DNA from: Streptomyces sp. NBC_01723
GTDB lineage: Bacteria > Actinomycetota > Actinomycetes > Streptomycetales > Streptomycetaceae
NCBI RefSeq assembly: GCF_036246005.1
Contig: NZ_CP109171.1
Location: 4,700,001 to 4,764,000, forward strand
Reading direction: 5' to 3'
Length of the DNA stretch: 64,000 nucleotides
Both the position numbers and the translations under genes were made by a program. Positions 43,753 through 55,085 of this stretch are shown in pieces. Under the pieces are notes generated by a model. That model did no database searches and was not told where the DNA came from. It worked only from the letters and a program-made list of their open reading frames with translations. The first letter of the stretch is position 1, and every line of letters begins with the position of its first letter.

Positions 43753-45125
43753 GCCCGTACCTCGCCGCTGAAGACCTCTCGATGTTCGGCACCGACCCCT
43801 GGTGGCTGGTCGTCATCAAGGCGGTGTTCTGCTTCGCCTTCCTGATGGTGACCGTGCTGTTCTCCATCGTGTGGGAGCGCAAGGTCGTCGCCTGGATGCA
43901 GCTGCGCATCGGACCGAACCGGCACGGCCCCTGGGGCATGCTCCAGTCGCTCGCCGACGGCATCAAGCTGATGCTCAAGGAAGACCTGATCGTCAAGCGC
44001 GCCGACAAGGCGGTGTACGTCCTCGCGCCGATCGTCGCGGCCATCCCGGCCTTCATGGCGATCGCCGTGATCCCCTTCGGCCCGGCCGGCAACGAGGTCT
44101 CGATCTTCGGCCACCGCACCGCGATGCAGCTCACCGACCTGCCGATCGCCATGCTGTTCATCCTGGCGGTCGCCTCGGTCGGCATCTACGGCATCGTGCT
44201 GGCGGGCTGGAGCTCGGGATCGACGTACCCGCTCCTCGGCGGGCTGCGGTCCTGCGCGCAGATGATCTCCTACGAGATCGCGATGGGCGCCGCGTTCGCC
44301 TCGGTCTTCCTCTACTCCGGCTCGATGTCCACGTCGGAGATCGTCGCGCAGCAGGGCGACCGCTGGTACATCGTGCTGCTGCCGGTCTCCTTCATCCTCT
44401 ACGTCGTCACGATGATCGGCGAGACCAACCGCGCCCCCTTCGACATGCCGGAGTCCGAGGGCGACCTGGTGGGCGGCTTCAACACCGAGTACTCGTCGAT
44501 CAAGTTCGCGATGTTCATGCTCGCCGAGTACGTGAACATGGTGACCGTCTCGGCGGTCGCCACCACGCTGTTCCTGGGCGGCTGGCGGGCCCCGTGGCCG
44601 GTCAGCACCTTCTGGGAGGGCGCCAACCACGGCTGGTGGCCGCTGCTCTGGTTCGTCGTCAAGGTCCAGTTGCTGCTGTTCTTCTTCATCTGGCTGCGCG
44701 GCACGCTCCCGCGCGTCCGCTACGACCAGTTGATGAAGCTCGGCTGGAAGGTCCTCATCCCGGTCTCCCTGGTCTGGCTCATGCTGGTCGCGACCGTGCG
44801 GGCCCTGCGCAACGAGAACTACGACTTCACCGACATCGCCCTCTACGTCGGCGGCGGCGTCCTGGCCCTGCTGCTGTTGTCCTTCGCCGTGGACATCTTC
44901 CGCGACAAGGGCAAGCGGGCCGAGGAGCCCGCCGAGGAGCCCGCCGCCTTCGACCCGATGGCCGGCGGATTCCCCGTACCGCCGATGCCCGGACAGGAGT
45001 TGCCGCCGGTGCCACGACGCCGCCCGCGCCGAGAGCGGGAGCTGATTGTCAGTGGCGGGCCCGATACTCAGAGTGACGGACCTGCGGGCGGATCTACGGA
45101 TGGAAAGGAGGCGTCCGATGGCTGA
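43749..45125 (+). CDS. nuoH: NADH-quinone oxidoreductase subunit H
   Basis: A 458-residue membrane subunit with eight spans. It holds the E channel and the quinone tunnel entrance. Signatures [20 protein letters not shown] (residues 36-55) and [22 protein letters not shown]-terminal tail of about 60 residues (Pro/Glu/Arg-rich) extends past the core. Overlaps nuoG by 4 nt and nuoI by 8. Confidence 0.97.
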   Translation: MSPYLAAEDLSMFGTDPWWLVVIKAVFCFAFLMVTVLFSIVWERKVVAWMQLRIGPNRHGPWGMLQSLADGIKLMLKEDLIVKRADKAVYVLAPIVAAIPAFMAIAVIPFGPAGNEVSIFGHRTAMQLTDLPIAMLFILAVASVGIYGIVLAGWSSGSTYPLLGGLRSCAQMISYEIAMGAAFASVFLYSGSMSTSEIVAQQGDRWYIVLLPVSFILYVVTMIGETNRAPFDMPESEGDLVGGFNTEYSSIKFAMFMLAEYVNMVTVSAVATTLFLGGWRAPWPVSTFWEGANHGWWPLLWFVVKVQLLLFFFIWLRGTLPRVRYDQLMKLGWKVLIPVSLVWLMLVATVRALRNENYDFTDIALYVGGGVLALLLLSFAVDIFRDKGKRAEEPAEEPAAFDPMAGGFPVPPMPGQELPPVPRRRPRRERELIVSGGPDTQSDGPAGGSTDGKEASDG

Positions 45126-45759
45126 GGAACCCAAGGAGACCAACCCCGGTTTCCAGAACCCCGTGGCCGGCTTCGGCGTGACCTTCAAGGCCATGTTCAA
45201 GAAGCGGCTGACCGAGCAGTACCCGGAGCAGCAGAAGACCACCGCTCCGCGCTTCCACGGACGGCACCAGCTCAACCGCCATCCGGACGGCCTGGAGAAG
45301 TGCGTCGGGTGCGAACTGTGCGCCTGGGCCTGCCCCGCGGACGCCATCTACGTGGAGGGCGCGGACAACACCGACGAGGAGCGCTACTCGCCGGGCGAGC
45401 GGTACGGCCGCGTCTACCAGATCAACTACGCCCGCTGCATCCTGTGCGGCCTGTGCATCGAGGCGTGCCCCACGCGCGCGCTGACGATGACCAACGAGTT
45501 CGAACTGGCCGACTCCAGCCGCGCCAACCTCATCTTCACCAAGGACCAGCTGCTGGCCGGCCTGGAGGAGGGCATGGTCGACTCGCCCCACGCCATCTAC
45601 CCGGGCACGGACGAGCAGGACTACTACCGGGGCCTGGTGACCGAGGCGGCCCCAGGCACCGAGCAGCAGGTCGCGCACTCCGAGGGCGAGGTCGTCCAGG
45701 AGGGCGACTCGACCTTCGGCGGGACCGAACCGGCGTCGGAGAAGGTGATCCGCCGATGA
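45118..45759 (+). CDS. nuoI: NADH-quinone oxidoreductase subunit I
   Basis: A 213-residue subunit carrying two 4Fe-4S clusters (N6a, N6b): [12 protein letters not shown] and [12 protein letters not shown]. The ATG at 45118 is chosen because GGAAAGGAGG lies 6 nt before it; an upstream GTG is weak. Overlaps nuoH by 8 nt. The C-terminal 40 residues form an acidic tail beyond the core. Confidence 0.97.
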   Translation: MAEEPKETNPGFQNPVAGFGVTFKAMFKKRLTEQYPEQQKTTAPRFHGRHQLNRHPDGLEKCVGCELCAWACPADAIYVEGADNTDEERYSPGERYGRVYQINYARCILCGLCIEACPTRALTMTNEFELADSSRANLIFTKDQLLAGLEEGMVDSPHAIYPGTDEQDYYRGLVTEAAPGTEQQVAHSEGEVVQEGDSTFGGTEPASEKVIRR

Positions 45760-46613
45760 GCGCGCAGCTCGCCGCCGCGGCGACCCTCTCCGCCGGCACC
45801 TCCACCGGAGAGGCCGTCCAGTTCTGGATCCTCGGCACGGTCGCGGTGATCGGCGCCCTGTGCACCGTCTTCATGCGGAAGGCCGTGCACAGCGCGCTCT
45901 GCCTCGCCGGAACCATGATCGTCCTGGCGGTGTTCTACCTCGCCAACGGCGCCTACTTCCTCGGCATCGTGCAGATCGTCGTCTACACCGGCGCGGTCAT
46001 GATGCTGTTCCTGTTCGTGGTGATGCTCGTCGGCGTCACCGCGGCGGACTCCCTGAAGGAGACCATCAAGGGCCAGCGCTGGCTGGCCCTGGTGTCCGGG
46101 CTCGGCTTCGGCATCCTGCTGATCGCCGGCATCGGCAACGCCTCGCTGCAGGAGACCACCGGCCTCGCCCAGGCGAACGCGAACGGAAACGTGGAGGGCA
46201 TCGCGTCCCTCATCTTCACCAAGTACGTCTTCGCCTTCGAGATCACCGGCGCACTGCTCATCACGGCCGCCGTCGGCGCCATGGTGCTCACCCACCGCGA
46301 GCGCACCGAACGCGCGGCGACCCAGCGCGAGCTGGCCGAGCGCCGCGTCCGCGAGGGCAAGCACCTGCCACCGCTCCCGGCACCCGGCGTGTACGCCCGG
46401 CACAACGCGGTCGACATCGCGGGCCTCCTGCCCGACGGCACCCCGTCCGAGCTGACCGTCAGCAAGACGCTGCGCGAGCGGGGCCAGATCCGCGACGTGT
46501 CGACCCAGGCGCTGGGCGACCTGAAGGCCCTGGAGCAACGGGCCGAGGAGCGCCTGGAGCGTGGCGCGGCCGGGCCGGACAACTCCAAGCGGTCCGAGGA
46601 GGCGTCGAAGTGA
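45756..46613 (+). CDS. nuoJ: NADH-quinone oxidoreductase subunit J
   Basis: A 285-residue membrane subunit with five spans in the first 185 residues. [20 protein letters not shown] is the pi-bulge helix motif of the family. A long hydrophilic C-terminal region (about 190-285), Arg/Glu/Ala-rich, is typical for actinobacterial NuoJ but absent in E. coli. ATG overlaps nuoI. Confidence 0.96.
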   Translation: MSAQLAAAATLSAGTSTGEAVQFWILGTVAVIGALCTVFMRKAVHSALCLAGTMIVLAVFYLANGAYFLGIVQIVVYTGAVMMLFLFVVMLVGVTAADSLKETIKGQRWLALVSGLGFGILLIAGIGNASLQETTGLAQANANGNVEGIASLIFTKYVFAFEITGALLITAAVGAMVLTHRERTERAATQRELAERRVREGKHLPPLPAPGVYARHNAVDIAGLLPDGTPSELTVSKTLRERGQIRDVSTQALGDLKALEQRAEERLERGAAGPDNSKRSEEASK

Positions 46614-46909
46614 ACCCCGTCAACTACCTGTACCTCGCGGCCCTGTTGTTCACGATCGGCGCCACCGGCGTCCTGATCCGGCGCAACGCGATCGTGGTCT
46701 TCATGTGCATCGAGCTGATGCTCAACGCCTGCAACCTCGCGTTCGTCGCCTTCTCCCGCATGCACGGCAACCTCGACGGCCAGATCATCGCCTTCTTCAC
46801 GATGGTCGTCGCCGCCGCGGAGGTCGTCGTCGGGCTCGCGATCATCGTGTCCCTGTTCCGTTCCCGCCACTCGGCCTCGGTCGACGGCGCCAGCCTGATG
46901 AAGCTGTGA
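46610..46909 (+). CDS. nuoK: NADH-quinone oxidoreductase subunit K
   Basis: A 99-residue MrpC-like membrane subunit with three spans. [20 protein letters not shown] carries the conserved membrane Glu (IELMLN) and the second one lies in [14 protein letters not shown] at 46610 overlaps nuoJ by 4 nt. Normal length. Confidence 0.97.
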   Translation: MNPVNYLYLAALLFTIGATGVLIRRNAIVVFMCIELMLNACNLAFVAFSRMHGNLDGQIIAFFTMVVAAAEVVVGLAIIVSLFRSRHSASVDGASLMKL

Positions 46910-46923
46910 GGGGTCGCTGAATC

Positions 46924-48888
46924 GTGGAGAATTTGATTGCGCTGCTTGTCGCGGCGCCCTTGCTCGGAGCTGCGGTTCTGCTGTGCGGCGGACGCCGGCT
47001 CGACGCCGTCGGCCACTGGATCGGCACGCTGCTGGCGGCCGCGTCCTTCGTGATCGGCGTCGTCCTCTTCGCCGACATGCTCGGCAGCGGCGCCGAGGAC
47101 CGCACCCTGACACAGCACCTGTTCAGCTGGATCCCGGTGGAGGGCTTCCAGGCCGACGTCGCCTTCCGGCTCGACCAGCTGTCGATGACGTTCGTCCTGC
47201 TGATCACCGGCGTCGGCTCACTGATCCACCTGTACTCCGTCTCCTACATGGAGCACGACGAGCGCCGCCGCCGCTTCTTCGGCTACCTCAACCTGTTCCT
47301 CGCGGCGATGCTGCTGCTCGTCCTCGCCGACAACTACCTGCTGCTGTACGTCGGCTGGGAGGGCGTCGGACTCGCCTCCTACCTGCTGATCGGCTTCTGG
47401 CAGCACAAGCCCAGTGCCGCCACCGCCGCGAAGAAGGCCTTCCTGGTCAACCGCGTCGGCGACATGGGCCTGTCCATCGCGATCATGCTGATGTTCCTGT
47501 GGTTCGGCACCTTCGCCTTCGGGCCGGTGCTCGGCGGCGAGGGGGAGGCCGGGCTCGCGGGCTCGGCCGGCGAGGGCAAGCTCACCGCGATCGCCCTGAT
47601 GCTGCTGCTCGCCGCCTGCGGCAAGTCCGCCCAGGTACCGCTCCAGTCCTGGCTCGGGGACGCGATGGAGGGCCCGACCCCGGTCTCGGCCCTCATCCAC
47701 GCCGCGACCATGGTGACCGCGGGCGTCTACCTGATCGTCCGCTCCGGCGCGATCTTCAACGGCGCGCCCGACGCCCAGCTGGTGGTCGCCATCGTGGGCG
47801 CGGTCACGCTGCTCTTCGGTGCGATCGTCGGTTGTGCCAAGGACGACATCAAGAAGGCGCTGGCCGGTTCGACCATGTCGCAGATCGGCTACATGGTGCT
47901 GGCCGCCGGACTCGGCCCCATCGGCTACGTCTTCGCGATCATGCACCTGGTGACGCACGGCTTCTTCAAGGCCGGGCTGTTCCTCGGCGCGGGTTCCGTC
48001 ATGCACGGCATGAACGACGAGGTCGACATGCGCCGCTACGGCGGACTGCGCAAGTACATGCCGGTCACCTTCGTCACCTTCGGCCTCGGCTATCTGGCGA
48101 TCATCGGCTTCCCGGGACTGTCCGGCTTCTTCTCCAAGGACAAGATCATCGAGTCGGCGTTCGCCAAGGGCGGCACCGAGGGCTGGATCCTCGGCGGCGT
48201 CGCCCTGCTCGGCGCGGCCATCACGGCGTACTACATGACGCGCGTGATGCTGATGACGTTCTTCGGCGAGGAGCGCTGGCGCAAGGCGCCGACGCCGTCG
48301 CCCGCCGCCTCCGACGTGGAGCCGGCGGCCGAGACCCGCGGCGAGTACACGCCTCCGCACCCGCACGAGTCGCCGAAGCTCATGACGATCCCGATGATCG
48401 TGCTGGCCGTCGGCTCGGTGTTCGGCGGCGCGTTCTTCAGCATCGGTGACCGGTTCGTGCACTGGCTGGAGCCCATCACCGGGCACGACCACGGACACGC
48501 GCCGATCAGCGCCCTGACGGTCACCGTCTCCACGGTCGCCGTGATGGTGATCGGTGTCGCGGTCGCCTGGGCGCAGTACGGGCGCCGTCCCGTCCCGGCC
48601 GTCGCCCCGCGCGGGTCGCTGCTCACCCGGGCCGCCCGGCGCGACCTGCTCCAGGACGACTTCAACCACGTCGTCCTGGTCCGCGGCGGCGAGCACCTCA
48701 CGCGCTCCCTGGTGTACGTCGACCACACCCTGGTCGACGGGGTCGTCAACGGCACGGCGGCCTCGGTCGGCGGCCTGTCCGGGCGGATGCGCAAGCTGCA
48801 GAACGGGTTCGCGCGCAGTTACGCGGTCTCGATGTTCGGCGGTGCGGCGGTCCTCGTCGCCGCGACCCTGCTGATGAGGGCGGTCTGA
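46924..48888 (+). CDS. nuoL: NADH-quinone oxidoreductase subunit L
   Basis: A 654-residue antiporter-like proton-pumping subunit. [15 protein letters not shown] (conserved Glu), [17 protein letters not shown] and the lateral-helix end typical of NuoL are present. A His-rich loop ([18 protein letters not shown]) lies near 480-520. GTG start at 46924 (GAGGGGTCGCTGAATC upstream, weak site). Five bp separate it from nuoM. Confidence 0.97.
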   Translation: MENLIALLVAAPLLGAAVLLCGGRRLDAVGHWIGTLLAAASFVIGVVLFADMLGSGAEDRTLTQHLFSWIPVEGFQADVAFRLDQLSMTFVLLITGVGSLIHLYSVSYMEHDERRRRFFGYLNLFLAAMLLLVLADNYLLLYVGWEGVGLASYLLIGFWQHKPSAATAAKKAFLVNRVGDMGLSIAIMLMFLWFGTFAFGPVLGGEGEAGLAGSAGEGKLTAIALMLLLAACGKSAQVPLQSWLGDAMEGPTPVSALIHAATMVTAGVYLIVRSGAIFNGAPDAQLVVAIVGAVTLLFGAIVGCAKDDIKKALAGSTMSQIGYMVLAAGLGPIGYVFAIMHLVTHGFFKAGLFLGAGSVMHGMNDEVDMRRYGGLRKYMPVTFVTFGLGYLAIIGFPGLSGFFSKDKIIESAFAKGGTEGWILGGVALLGAAITAYYMTRVMLMTFFGEERWRKAPTPSPAASDVEPAAETRGEYTPPHPHESPKLMTIPMIVLAVGSVFGGAFFSIGDRFVHWLEPITGHDHGHAPISALTVTVSTVAVMVIGVAVAWAQYGRRPVPAVAPRGSLLTRAARRDLLQDDFNHVVLVRGGEHLTRSLVYVDHTLVDGVVNGTAASVGGLSGRMRKLQNGFARSYAVSMFGGAAVLVAATLLMRAV

Positions 48889-48893
48889 TACCG

Positions 48894-50465
48894 ATGTCCT
48901 TTCCCCTGCTGACAGTCACGGCGGCCCTCCCGGCCGTCGGGGCGATCGCCACGGCCGCCGTGCCGGCCGCGAAACGCACGGCGGCCAAGTGGCTGGCGCT
49001 GCTGGTCTCGCTGGGCACGCTCGCGCTGGCGATCGCGGTCCTGGTCCGCTTCGACCCCGGCGGCGACCGCTACCAGCTCACCGAGTCGCACTCCTGGATC
49101 GCGGACTTCGGCGTCCGGTACGAACTGGGCGTGGACGGCATCGCGGTGGCGCTGATCGCGCTGACCGCGCTGCTGATCCCGTTCATCATCCTCGCGGGCT
49201 GGCACGACGCCGACCCGCTGGAGACCGGCAGCAGCCGGTGGCGGCCGACGCAGGGCTTCTTCGCCCTGATCCTGGCCGTCGAGGCGATGGTGATCATCTC
49301 GTTCGAGGCCACCGACGTCTTCCTCTTCTACATCTTCTTCGAAGCCATGCTCATCCCGATGTACTTCCTCATCGGCGGCTTCGGGGACCGGGCCCACGAG
49401 CACGGCGAGAAGACGGCGGCGACGCAGCGGTCGTACGCCGCGGTGAAGTTCCTCCTCTACAACCTGGCCGGCGGTCTGATCATGCTGGCCGCGGTGATCG
49501 GGCTCTACGTGGTCGCCGGGAACTTCTCGCTGACGGAGATCGCCCAGGCGCGGGCCAGCGGCGAGCTGGACATGGCGACCAGCACTGAGCGCTGGCTCTT
49601 CCTCGGCTTCTTCTTCGCCTTCGCGGTGAAGGCGCCGCTGTGGCCGCTGCACACCTGGCTGCCCAACGCCATGCAGGAGTCGACGGCCCCGGTGGCGGTG
49701 CTCATCACGGCGGTCGTCGACAAGGTCGGCACCTTCGCGATGCTCCGCTTCTGCCTCCAGCTCTTCCCGGAGGCGAGCAAGTGGGCGACGCCGGTCATCC
49801 TGGTCCTGGCGGTCGTCAGCATCATCTACGGCGCGCTGCTCGCGGTCGGCCAGCGCGACATCAAGCGGCTGATCGCGTACGCGTCGATCTCGCACTTCGG
49901 CTTCATCATCATGGGCATCTTCGCGATGACCAGCCAGGGCCAGTCCGGCGCGACGCTGTACATGGTCAACCACGGCATCTCGACCGCGGTGCTGATGCTG
50001 ATCGCCGGCTTCCTGATCTCCCGGCGCGGCTCGCGGCTCATCGCCGACTACGGCGGGGTGCAGAAGGTGGCGCCGGTACTCGCCGGCACCTTCCTGATCG
50101 GCGGCCTCGCGACCCTCTCCCTGCCGGGCCTCGCGCCCTTCATCAGTGAGTTCCTGGTCCTGGTCGGCACGTTCACGCGCTATCCCGTGATCGGCATCAT
50201 CGCCACCTTCGGCATCGTCCTCGCCGCGCTCTACACCCTGGTCCTCTACCAGCGGACGATGACGGGCCCGGTGAAGCCGGAGGTCTCCGCGATGCCCGAC
50301 CTGCGGGTACGTGAGCTGGTCGTGGTGGCGCCGCTGGTCGCGCTGCTGATCTTCCTGGGCGTCTTCCCGAAGCCCGTCACGGACATCGTCAACCCCGCGG
50401 TGGAGCAGACCATGTCCGACGTACACAAGAAGGACCCCCAGCCTGAGGTGGAGGCGGCCAAGTGA
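48894..50465 (+). CDS. nuoM: NADH-quinone oxidoreductase subunit M
   Basis: A 523-residue antiporter-like pump subunit. FYIFFEAMLIPMYFLIGGFG holds the conserved Glu (about 145-164). KAPLWPLHTWLPNAMQEST and KRLIAYASISHFGFI are further family blocks. Overlaps nuoN by 4 nt (GTGA). Length is normal. Confidence 0.97.
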   Translation: MSFPLLTVTAALPAVGAIATAAVPAAKRTAAKWLALLVSLGTLALAIAVLVRFDPGGDRYQLTESHSWIADFGVRYELGVDGIAVALIALTALLIPFIILAGWHDADPLETGSSRWRPTQGFFALILAVEAMVIISFEATDVFLFYIFFEAMLIPMYFLIGGFGDRAHEHGEKTAATQRSYAAVKFLLYNLAGGLIMLAAVIGLYVVAGNFSLTEIAQARASGELDMATSTERWLFLGFFFAFAVKAPLWPLHTWLPNAMQESTAPVAVLITAVVDKVGTFAMLRFCLQLFPEASKWATPVILVLAVVSIIYGALLAVGQRDIKRLIAYASISHFGFIIMGIFAMTSQGQSGATLYMVNHGISTAVLMLIAGFLISRRGSRLIADYGGVQKVAPVLAGTFLIGGLATLSLPGLAPFISEFLVLVGTFTRYPVIGIIATFGIVLAALYTLVLYQRTMTGPVKPEVSAMPDLRVRELVVVAPLVALLIFLGVFPKPVTDIVNPAVEQTMSDVHKKDPQPEVEAAK

Positions 50466-52117
50466 GCGCAACAGCCGTCCACAGCCTGTGGACAACGGCG
50501 GCGGCGGCCGACCCGATCGCCAAGATCGACGCGCCGAAGATCGAGTACGGGCAGCTCGCGCCCACCCTCATCATCGTCGGCGCGGCGATCATCGGAATCC
50601 TGGTCGAGGCCTTCGTGCCGCGCAGGGCCCGCTACTACGTGCAGATGTTCGTGTCGGCCGTCGCGCTGGTCGCCGCCTTCGCCGCGGTCGTCGCGCTCGC
50701 GGCGGGCGGATACGGCACGACCAAGGCGGGCATCGCGGCGATGGGCGCCATCGCCGTCGACGGACCGGCCCTCTTCCTGCAGGGCACGATCCTGCTGGTG
50801 GCGCTGGTCGGCCTGTTCACCTTCGCCGAGCGGCGGCTCGACCCGGAGACGCACGGCAACCGCGTCGACTCCTTCGCCGCGCAGGCCGCGGCCGTACCGG
50901 GCAGCGAGAGCGAGCAGAAGGCGGTCAAGGCGGGCTTCACCACCACGGAGGTGTTCCCGCTCCTGCTCTTCGCGGTCGCCGGCATGCTGGTCTTCCCGGC
51001 CGCCAACGACCTGCTGACGCTCTTCGTCGCCCTGGAGGTCTTCTCCCTCCCGCTGTACCTGCTCTGCGCGCTGGCCCGCCGCAAGCGGCTCATGTCGCAG
51101 GAGGCGGCGGTCAAGTACTTCCTCCTCGGCGCCTTCGCCTCCGCGTTCACCCTCTTCGGCATCGCCCTGCTCTACGGCTACGCGGGCTCCATGTCGTACG
51201 GCACGATCGCCCAGGTCGTCGACGGCACCGTGCAGAACGTCACCCCGGCACTCGCCGACACCATGGGCAACGACGCGCTGCTCCTCGTCGGCTCCGCGCT
51301 GATCGTCATGGGCCTGCTGTTCAAGGTGGGCGCGGTGCCGTTCCACATGTGGACGCCGGACGTGTACCAGGGCGCGCCGACGCCGGTGACCGGCTTCATG
51401 GCGTCGGCGACCAAGGTGGCCGCCTTCGGCGCGCTGCTGCGCATCCTCTACGTCGTCCTGCCCGGCCTGCGCTGGGACTGGCGGCCGGTGATGTGGGCCG
51501 TGGCGATCGTCACCATGCTGGGCGGCGCGATCGTCGCGATCACGCAGACCGACATCAAGCGGCTGCTGGCGTACTCGTCGATCGCGCACGCGGGCTTCAT
51601 CCTCGCCGGTGTCATCGCGACCACGCCGGACGGCATCTCGTCCGTCCTCTTCTACCTGGCCGCGTACTCCTTCGTCACGATCGGCGCCTTCGCCGTGGTG
51701 ACGCTGGTGCGCGACGCGGGCGGCGAGGCGACGCACCTGTCCAAGTGGGCCGGGCTCGGCCGCAGGTCACCGCTGGTGGCGGCGGTGTTCGCGATCTTCC
51801 TGCTGGCCTTCGCGGGCATCCCGCTGACCTCCGGGTTCGCCGGCAAGTTCGCCGTGTTCAAGGCGGCGGCGGAGGGTGGCGCGGCCCCGCTGGTGGTCAT
51901 CGGCGTGATCTCGTCGGCGATCGCGGCGTTCTTCTACATCCGCGTGATCGTCCTGATGTTCTTCAGCGAGCCGCGGCCCGAGGGGCCGACGGTGGCGGTC
52001 CCGTCACCGCTGACGATGACGGCGATCGGCGTCGGAGTCGCGGTCACGGTGGTACTCGGCGTGGCACCGCAGTACTTCCTGGACCTTGCCGGCCAGGCGG
52101 GGGTGTTCGTGCGCTGA
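50462..52117 (+). CDS. nuoN: NADH-quinone oxidoreductase subunit N
   Basis: A 551-residue antiporter-like pump subunit, last gene of the operon. FVALEVFSLPLYLLCAL holds the conserved Glu, with VGAVPFHMWTPDVYQGAPT and KRLLAYSSIAHAGFI following. GTG start at 50462. A strong hairpin follows 22 bp after the stop. Confidence 0.97.
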   Translation: MSATAVHSLWTTAAAADPIAKIDAPKIEYGQLAPTLIIVGAAIIGILVEAFVPRRARYYVQMFVSAVALVAAFAAVVALAAGGYGTTKAGIAAMGAIAVDGPALFLQGTILLVALVGLFTFAERRLDPETHGNRVDSFAAQAAAVPGSESEQKAVKAGFTTTEVFPLLLFAVAGMLVFPAANDLLTLFVALEVFSLPLYLLCALARRKRLMSQEAAVKYFLLGAFASAFTLFGIALLYGYAGSMSYGTIAQVVDGTVQNVTPALADTMGNDALLLVGSALIVMGLLFKVGAVPFHMWTPDVYQGAPTPVTGFMASATKVAAFGALLRILYVVLPGLRWDWRPVMWAVAIVTMLGGAIVAITQTDIKRLLAYSSIAHAGFILAGVIATTPDGISSVLFYLAAYSFVTIGAFAVVTLVRDAGGEATHLSKWAGLGRRSPLVAAVFAIFLLAFAGIPLTSGFAGKFAVFKAAAEGGAAPLVVIGVISSAIAAFFYIRVIVLMFFSEPRPEGPTVAVPSPLTMTAIGVGVAVTVVLGVAPQYFLDLAGQAGVFVR

Positions 52118-52138
52118 CGCGGCGCCTGCCGTGCTTGA

Positions 52139-52180
52139 GACGGCGGCCCGGCACCCCCTCGGGGGTGCCGGGCCGCCGTC
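52139..52180. terminator. Bidirectional terminator after nuoN
   Basis: Positions 52139-52158 and 52161-52180 are perfectly complementary (GACGGCGGCC.../...GGCCGCCGTC), giving an 18- to 20-bp stem with a minimal loop. It lies between the nuoN stop and the convergent Uma2 gene stop and would end transcription from both sides. Confidence 0.9.
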
Positions 52181-52193
52181 GTGTGTGCGGGGG

Positions 52194-52793
52194 CTACTCG
52201 CCGCCGCGGCGTGCCTTGATGGCGGTGAGGTCCAGGTCCATCGGGAACGGGGCGCTCAGCTTCATGCGCTCACGGAAGATGCCCACACTGGTGTAGGCGC
52301 CGGTCGCGGGCTCCAGCTCGAAGGCGTGGACGACGGCGAGCCCCTTCTCGTTCTCCACCCGCCAGTAGTGGGCGATGCCGGCGCGGGCGTACTTGAGGGG
52401 CTTGGTCTCGCGGTCGCGGGAGACGGATTCGGCGGAGACGACCTCGATGGCCAGGGTGACGGCCTCGGCGGGGTAGCGGGTCTGTTGCGGGTCGTCGACC
52501 ACGTCGCCGCGCACGACGATGACGTCCGGTTCGGGCCGGTTCTGCCGGTCGATGTCGATGGTGAACTCTCGAATGACCTCGAACTCCGCCGGGGCGAGGG
52601 ACTGAAGCTGCCAGTTGAAAAAGTCGACAGCGCGTGAGTGGAAAAGGGTCTGCGGACTCACGAAGACGAGGCTCCCGTCGATCAGCTCCGTGTGCGGAGG
52701 CAGGTTCGGAAGCCGGTCCAGGTCGTCGGCGGTCCAGCCGCCCTCCGGCGGGACCGGCCAGTCGGGCGTGGACGCCTTCGGTGCGACGCTCAT
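52194..52793 (-). CDS. Uma2-family (PD-(D/E)XK-like) protein
   Basis: A 199-residue protein. I choose the ATG at 52793 because GGGAG lies 5 nt before it; another ATG is 12 nt upstream. Family features: LPPHTELIDGSLVF, then NRPEPDVIVVRGD (P-D core), LAIEVVSAESVSRDRETKPL-type block (ExV...S..RD...K) and the YARAGIAHYWRV segment. These are the Uma2 / PF05685 nuclease-fold residues. Streptomyces genomes hold many such genes; the function is unknown. Next to the nuo operon by position only. Confidence 0.88.
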   Translation of the reverse strand: MSVAPKASTPDWPVPPEGGWTADDLDRLPNLPPHTELIDGSLVFVSPQTLFHSRAVDFFNWQLQSLAPAEFEVIREFTIDIDRQNRPEPDVIVVRGDVVDDPQQTRYPAEAVTLAIEVVSAESVSRDRETKPLKYARAGIAHYWRVENEKGLAVVHAFELEPATGAYTSVGIFRERMKLSAPFPMDLDLTAIKARRGGE

Positions 52794-53025
52794 CAGTGCT
52801 CCCATGGGACGGAGTCTCGCGGGTGCAATCAGACTATCCGCCGGAATCGGGCGCGTCTCCTGCGAACGTGTGAACGGTCATCGTGTCCTTGACGCGGGCG
52901 GCAACAGGCACCCTGTGGATAACTTCGGGCCTGTCGGCGCCGCCCCCTATCGTTGAGGCAGTGGTCGGGGCAGGGCGGACCAGACAGACCAGACGGGCGA
53001 GGCAGGACGTACGGGGGACGGGACG

Positions 53026-55023
53026 ATGGGCGGGACGGGTGTGATCGGCGAGATGGCAGAGGCGGCAGAGGCGAGGCGCGTGGCCGACGGGGGCAGCGAG
53101 GCGCTGGCCACGTTGCACCGGGTCTTCGGGTACGAGGCCTTTCGCGGCGAGCAGGAAGAGGTCGTCGACCACGTGGTCGCGGGCGGCGACGCCGTCGTGC
53201 TCATGCCGACCGGCGCCGGAAAGTCGCTGTGCTATCAGATTCCGGCCCTGGTCAGGCCCGGCACCGGCGTCGTGGTCTCGCCGCTCATCGCGCTGATGCA
53301 GGACCAGGTGGACGCGCTGCGGGCGCTCGGCGTGCGGGCCGGCTTCATGAACTCCACGCAGGACTTCGACGAGCGGCGCATGGTGGAGGCCGAGTTCCTC
53401 GCCGGCGAGCTGGACCTGATCTACCTGGCGCCCGAGCGGCTGCGTCTGGAGGGCACCCTCGACCTGCTCTCCCGCGGCAAGATCTCGCTCTTCGCCATCG
53501 ACGAGGCCCACTGTGTCTCGCAGTGGGGCCACGACTTCCGGCCCGACTACCTCGCCCTGTCGCTGCTCGGCGAGCGCTGGCCTGACGTCCCCCGCCTCGC
53601 GCTCACGGCGACGGCCACGCACGCGACCCACCGCGAGCTGACCGAGCGGCTGAACATGCCGACGGCGCGGCACTTCGTGGCCAGCTTCGACCGGCCCAAC
53701 ATCCAGTACCGGATCGTGCCGAAGACGGACCCCAAGAAGCAGTTGCTGAGCTTCCTGCGCGAGGAGCACGCGGGCGACGCGGGCATCGTGTACTGCCTCT
53801 CGCGCAACTCCGTCGAGAAGACCGCCGAGTTCCTGTCCCGCAACGGCGTGGAGGCGGTGCCGTACCACGCGGGCCTGGACGCGGGCACCCGCGCGGCGCA
53901 CCAGTCCCGGTTCCTGCGGGAGGAGGGCCTGGTGGTCGTGGCCACGATCGCCTTCGGCATGGGCATCGACAAGCCGGACGTGCGCTTCGTCGCCCACCTG
54001 GACCTGCCCAAGTCGGTCGAGGGCTACTACCAGGAGACCGGCCGCGCCGGCCGCGACGGACTGCCGTCGACCGCGTGGATGGCGTACGGACTCAACGACG
54101 TCATTCAGCAGCGCAAGCTGATCCAGTCCGGCGAGGGCGACGAGGCCTTCCGCCGTCGGGCCCAGTCCCACCTGGACTCCATGCTCGCGCTGTGCGAGAC
54201 CGTCCGCTGCCGCCGCGGCCAGCTCCTCGCCTACTTCGGCCAGGACCCGGACGCGTCCGGCTGCGGCAACTGCGACACCTGCCTCACCCCTCCGGAGACC
54301 TGGGACGGCACGGTGGCGGCGCAGAAGGTGCTGTCCACGGTGGTGCGGCTGAAGCGGGAGCGCGGGCAGAAGTTCGGCGCCGGGCAGATCATCGACATCC
54401 TGCTGGGCAAGCGCACGGCCAAGGTGATCCAGTTCGACCACGACCAGCTCTCCGTGTTCGGCATCGGCGAGGATCTCGCGGAGAGCGAGTGGCGGGGCGT
54501 CGCCCGGCAGCTCCTCGCCCAGGGACTGCTCGCCGTGGAGGGGGAGTACGGCACGCTGGTGCTGACCGACGACAGCGGGGCGGTGCTGCGGCGGGAGCGC
54601 GAGGTGCCGCTGCGCAAGGAGCCCAAGAAGCCTGCGGCGGCACGCGGGACGGCCGCCCGCGGCGAGCGCAAGGCCAAGGCCGCCGCGGCCGAGCTGCCCG
54701 AGGAGCTTCAGCCGGCGTTCGAGGCGCTGCGCGCCTGGCGGGCCGAGCAGGCCCGCGAGCAGGGTGTCCCGGCCTACGTGATCTTCCACGACGCCACGCT
54801 CAGGGAGATCGCCACGGTATGGCCCACCACCGTCGGGCAGCTCGGCGGCATCAGTGGCGTCGGTGAGAAGAAGCTCGCGACCTACGGGGAGGGAGTGGTC
54901 GCCGTGCTCGCGGGACTCGCGGGGGCGGCGCAGGCGGCTCCCGCCGCCGGCGGCGACACCGGGCCCGGCCCGGACGAGTGGCCCGACACCGAGCCCGAGC
55001 CGGAGCCCGAGGACTGGATATAG
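53026..55023 (+). CDS. recQ: RecQ-family ATP-dependent DNA helicase
   Basis: A 665-residue 3'-5' helicase. Motif I is [14 protein letters not shown] (60-73), motif II is AIDEAHC with [12 protein letters not shown], and motif VI is [10 protein letters not shown]. The zinc-binding RQC part has four cysteines (CETVRC... CGNCDTC, about 390-420). The winged-helix domain follows at about 425-520, and an HRDC-like domain at about 560-630 ([20 protein letters not shown]). The Ala/Lys-rich linker at 530-560 and an acidic Glu/Pro tail are typical for actinobacteria. No operon partner. Confidence 0.96.
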   Translation: MGGTGVIGEMAEAAEARRVADGGSEALATLHRVFGYEAFRGEQEEVVDHVVAGGDAVVLMPTGAGKSLCYQIPALVRPGTGVVVSPLIALMQDQVDALRALGVRAGFMNSTQDFDERRMVEAEFLAGELDLIYLAPERLRLEGTLDLLSRGKISLFAIDEAHCVSQWGHDFRPDYLALSLLGERWPDVPRLALTATATHATHRELTERLNMPTARHFVASFDRPNIQYRIVPKTDPKKQLLSFLREEHAGDAGIVYCLSRNSVEKTAEFLSRNGVEAVPYHAGLDAGTRAAHQSRFLREEGLVVVATIAFGMGIDKPDVRFVAHLDLPKSVEGYYQETGRAGRDGLPSTAWMAYGLNDVIQQRKLIQSGEGDEAFRRRAQSHLDSMLALCETVRCRRGQLLAYFGQDPDASGCGNCDTCLTPPETWDGTVAAQKVLSTVVRLKRERGQKFGAGQIIDILLGKRTAKVIQFDHDQLSVFGIGEDLAESEWRGVARQLLAQGLLAVEGEYGTLVLTDDSGAVLRREREVPLRKEPKKPAAARGTAARGERKAKAAAAELPEELQPAFEALRAWRAEQAREQGVPAYVIFHDATLREIATVWPTTVGQLGGISGVGEKKLATYGEGVVAVLAGLAGAAQAAPAAGGDTGPGPDEWPDTEPEPEPEDWI

Positions 55024-55044
55024 AAGACTGGATCTGGCCATAGG

Positions 55045-55079
55045 GGACGCGGCCGGGCGCCGGACGTCCCGGCCGGTCC
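55045..55079. terminator. Candidate terminator between recQ and the flavoprotein gene
   Basis: GGCCGGG (55051-55057) and CCCGGCC (55068-55074), flanked by GGAC/GTCC, form a stem in the short region between two convergent stop codons. GC-rich and imperfect, so only a moderate prediction. Confidence 0.4.
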
Positions 55080-55085
55080 TCGGCG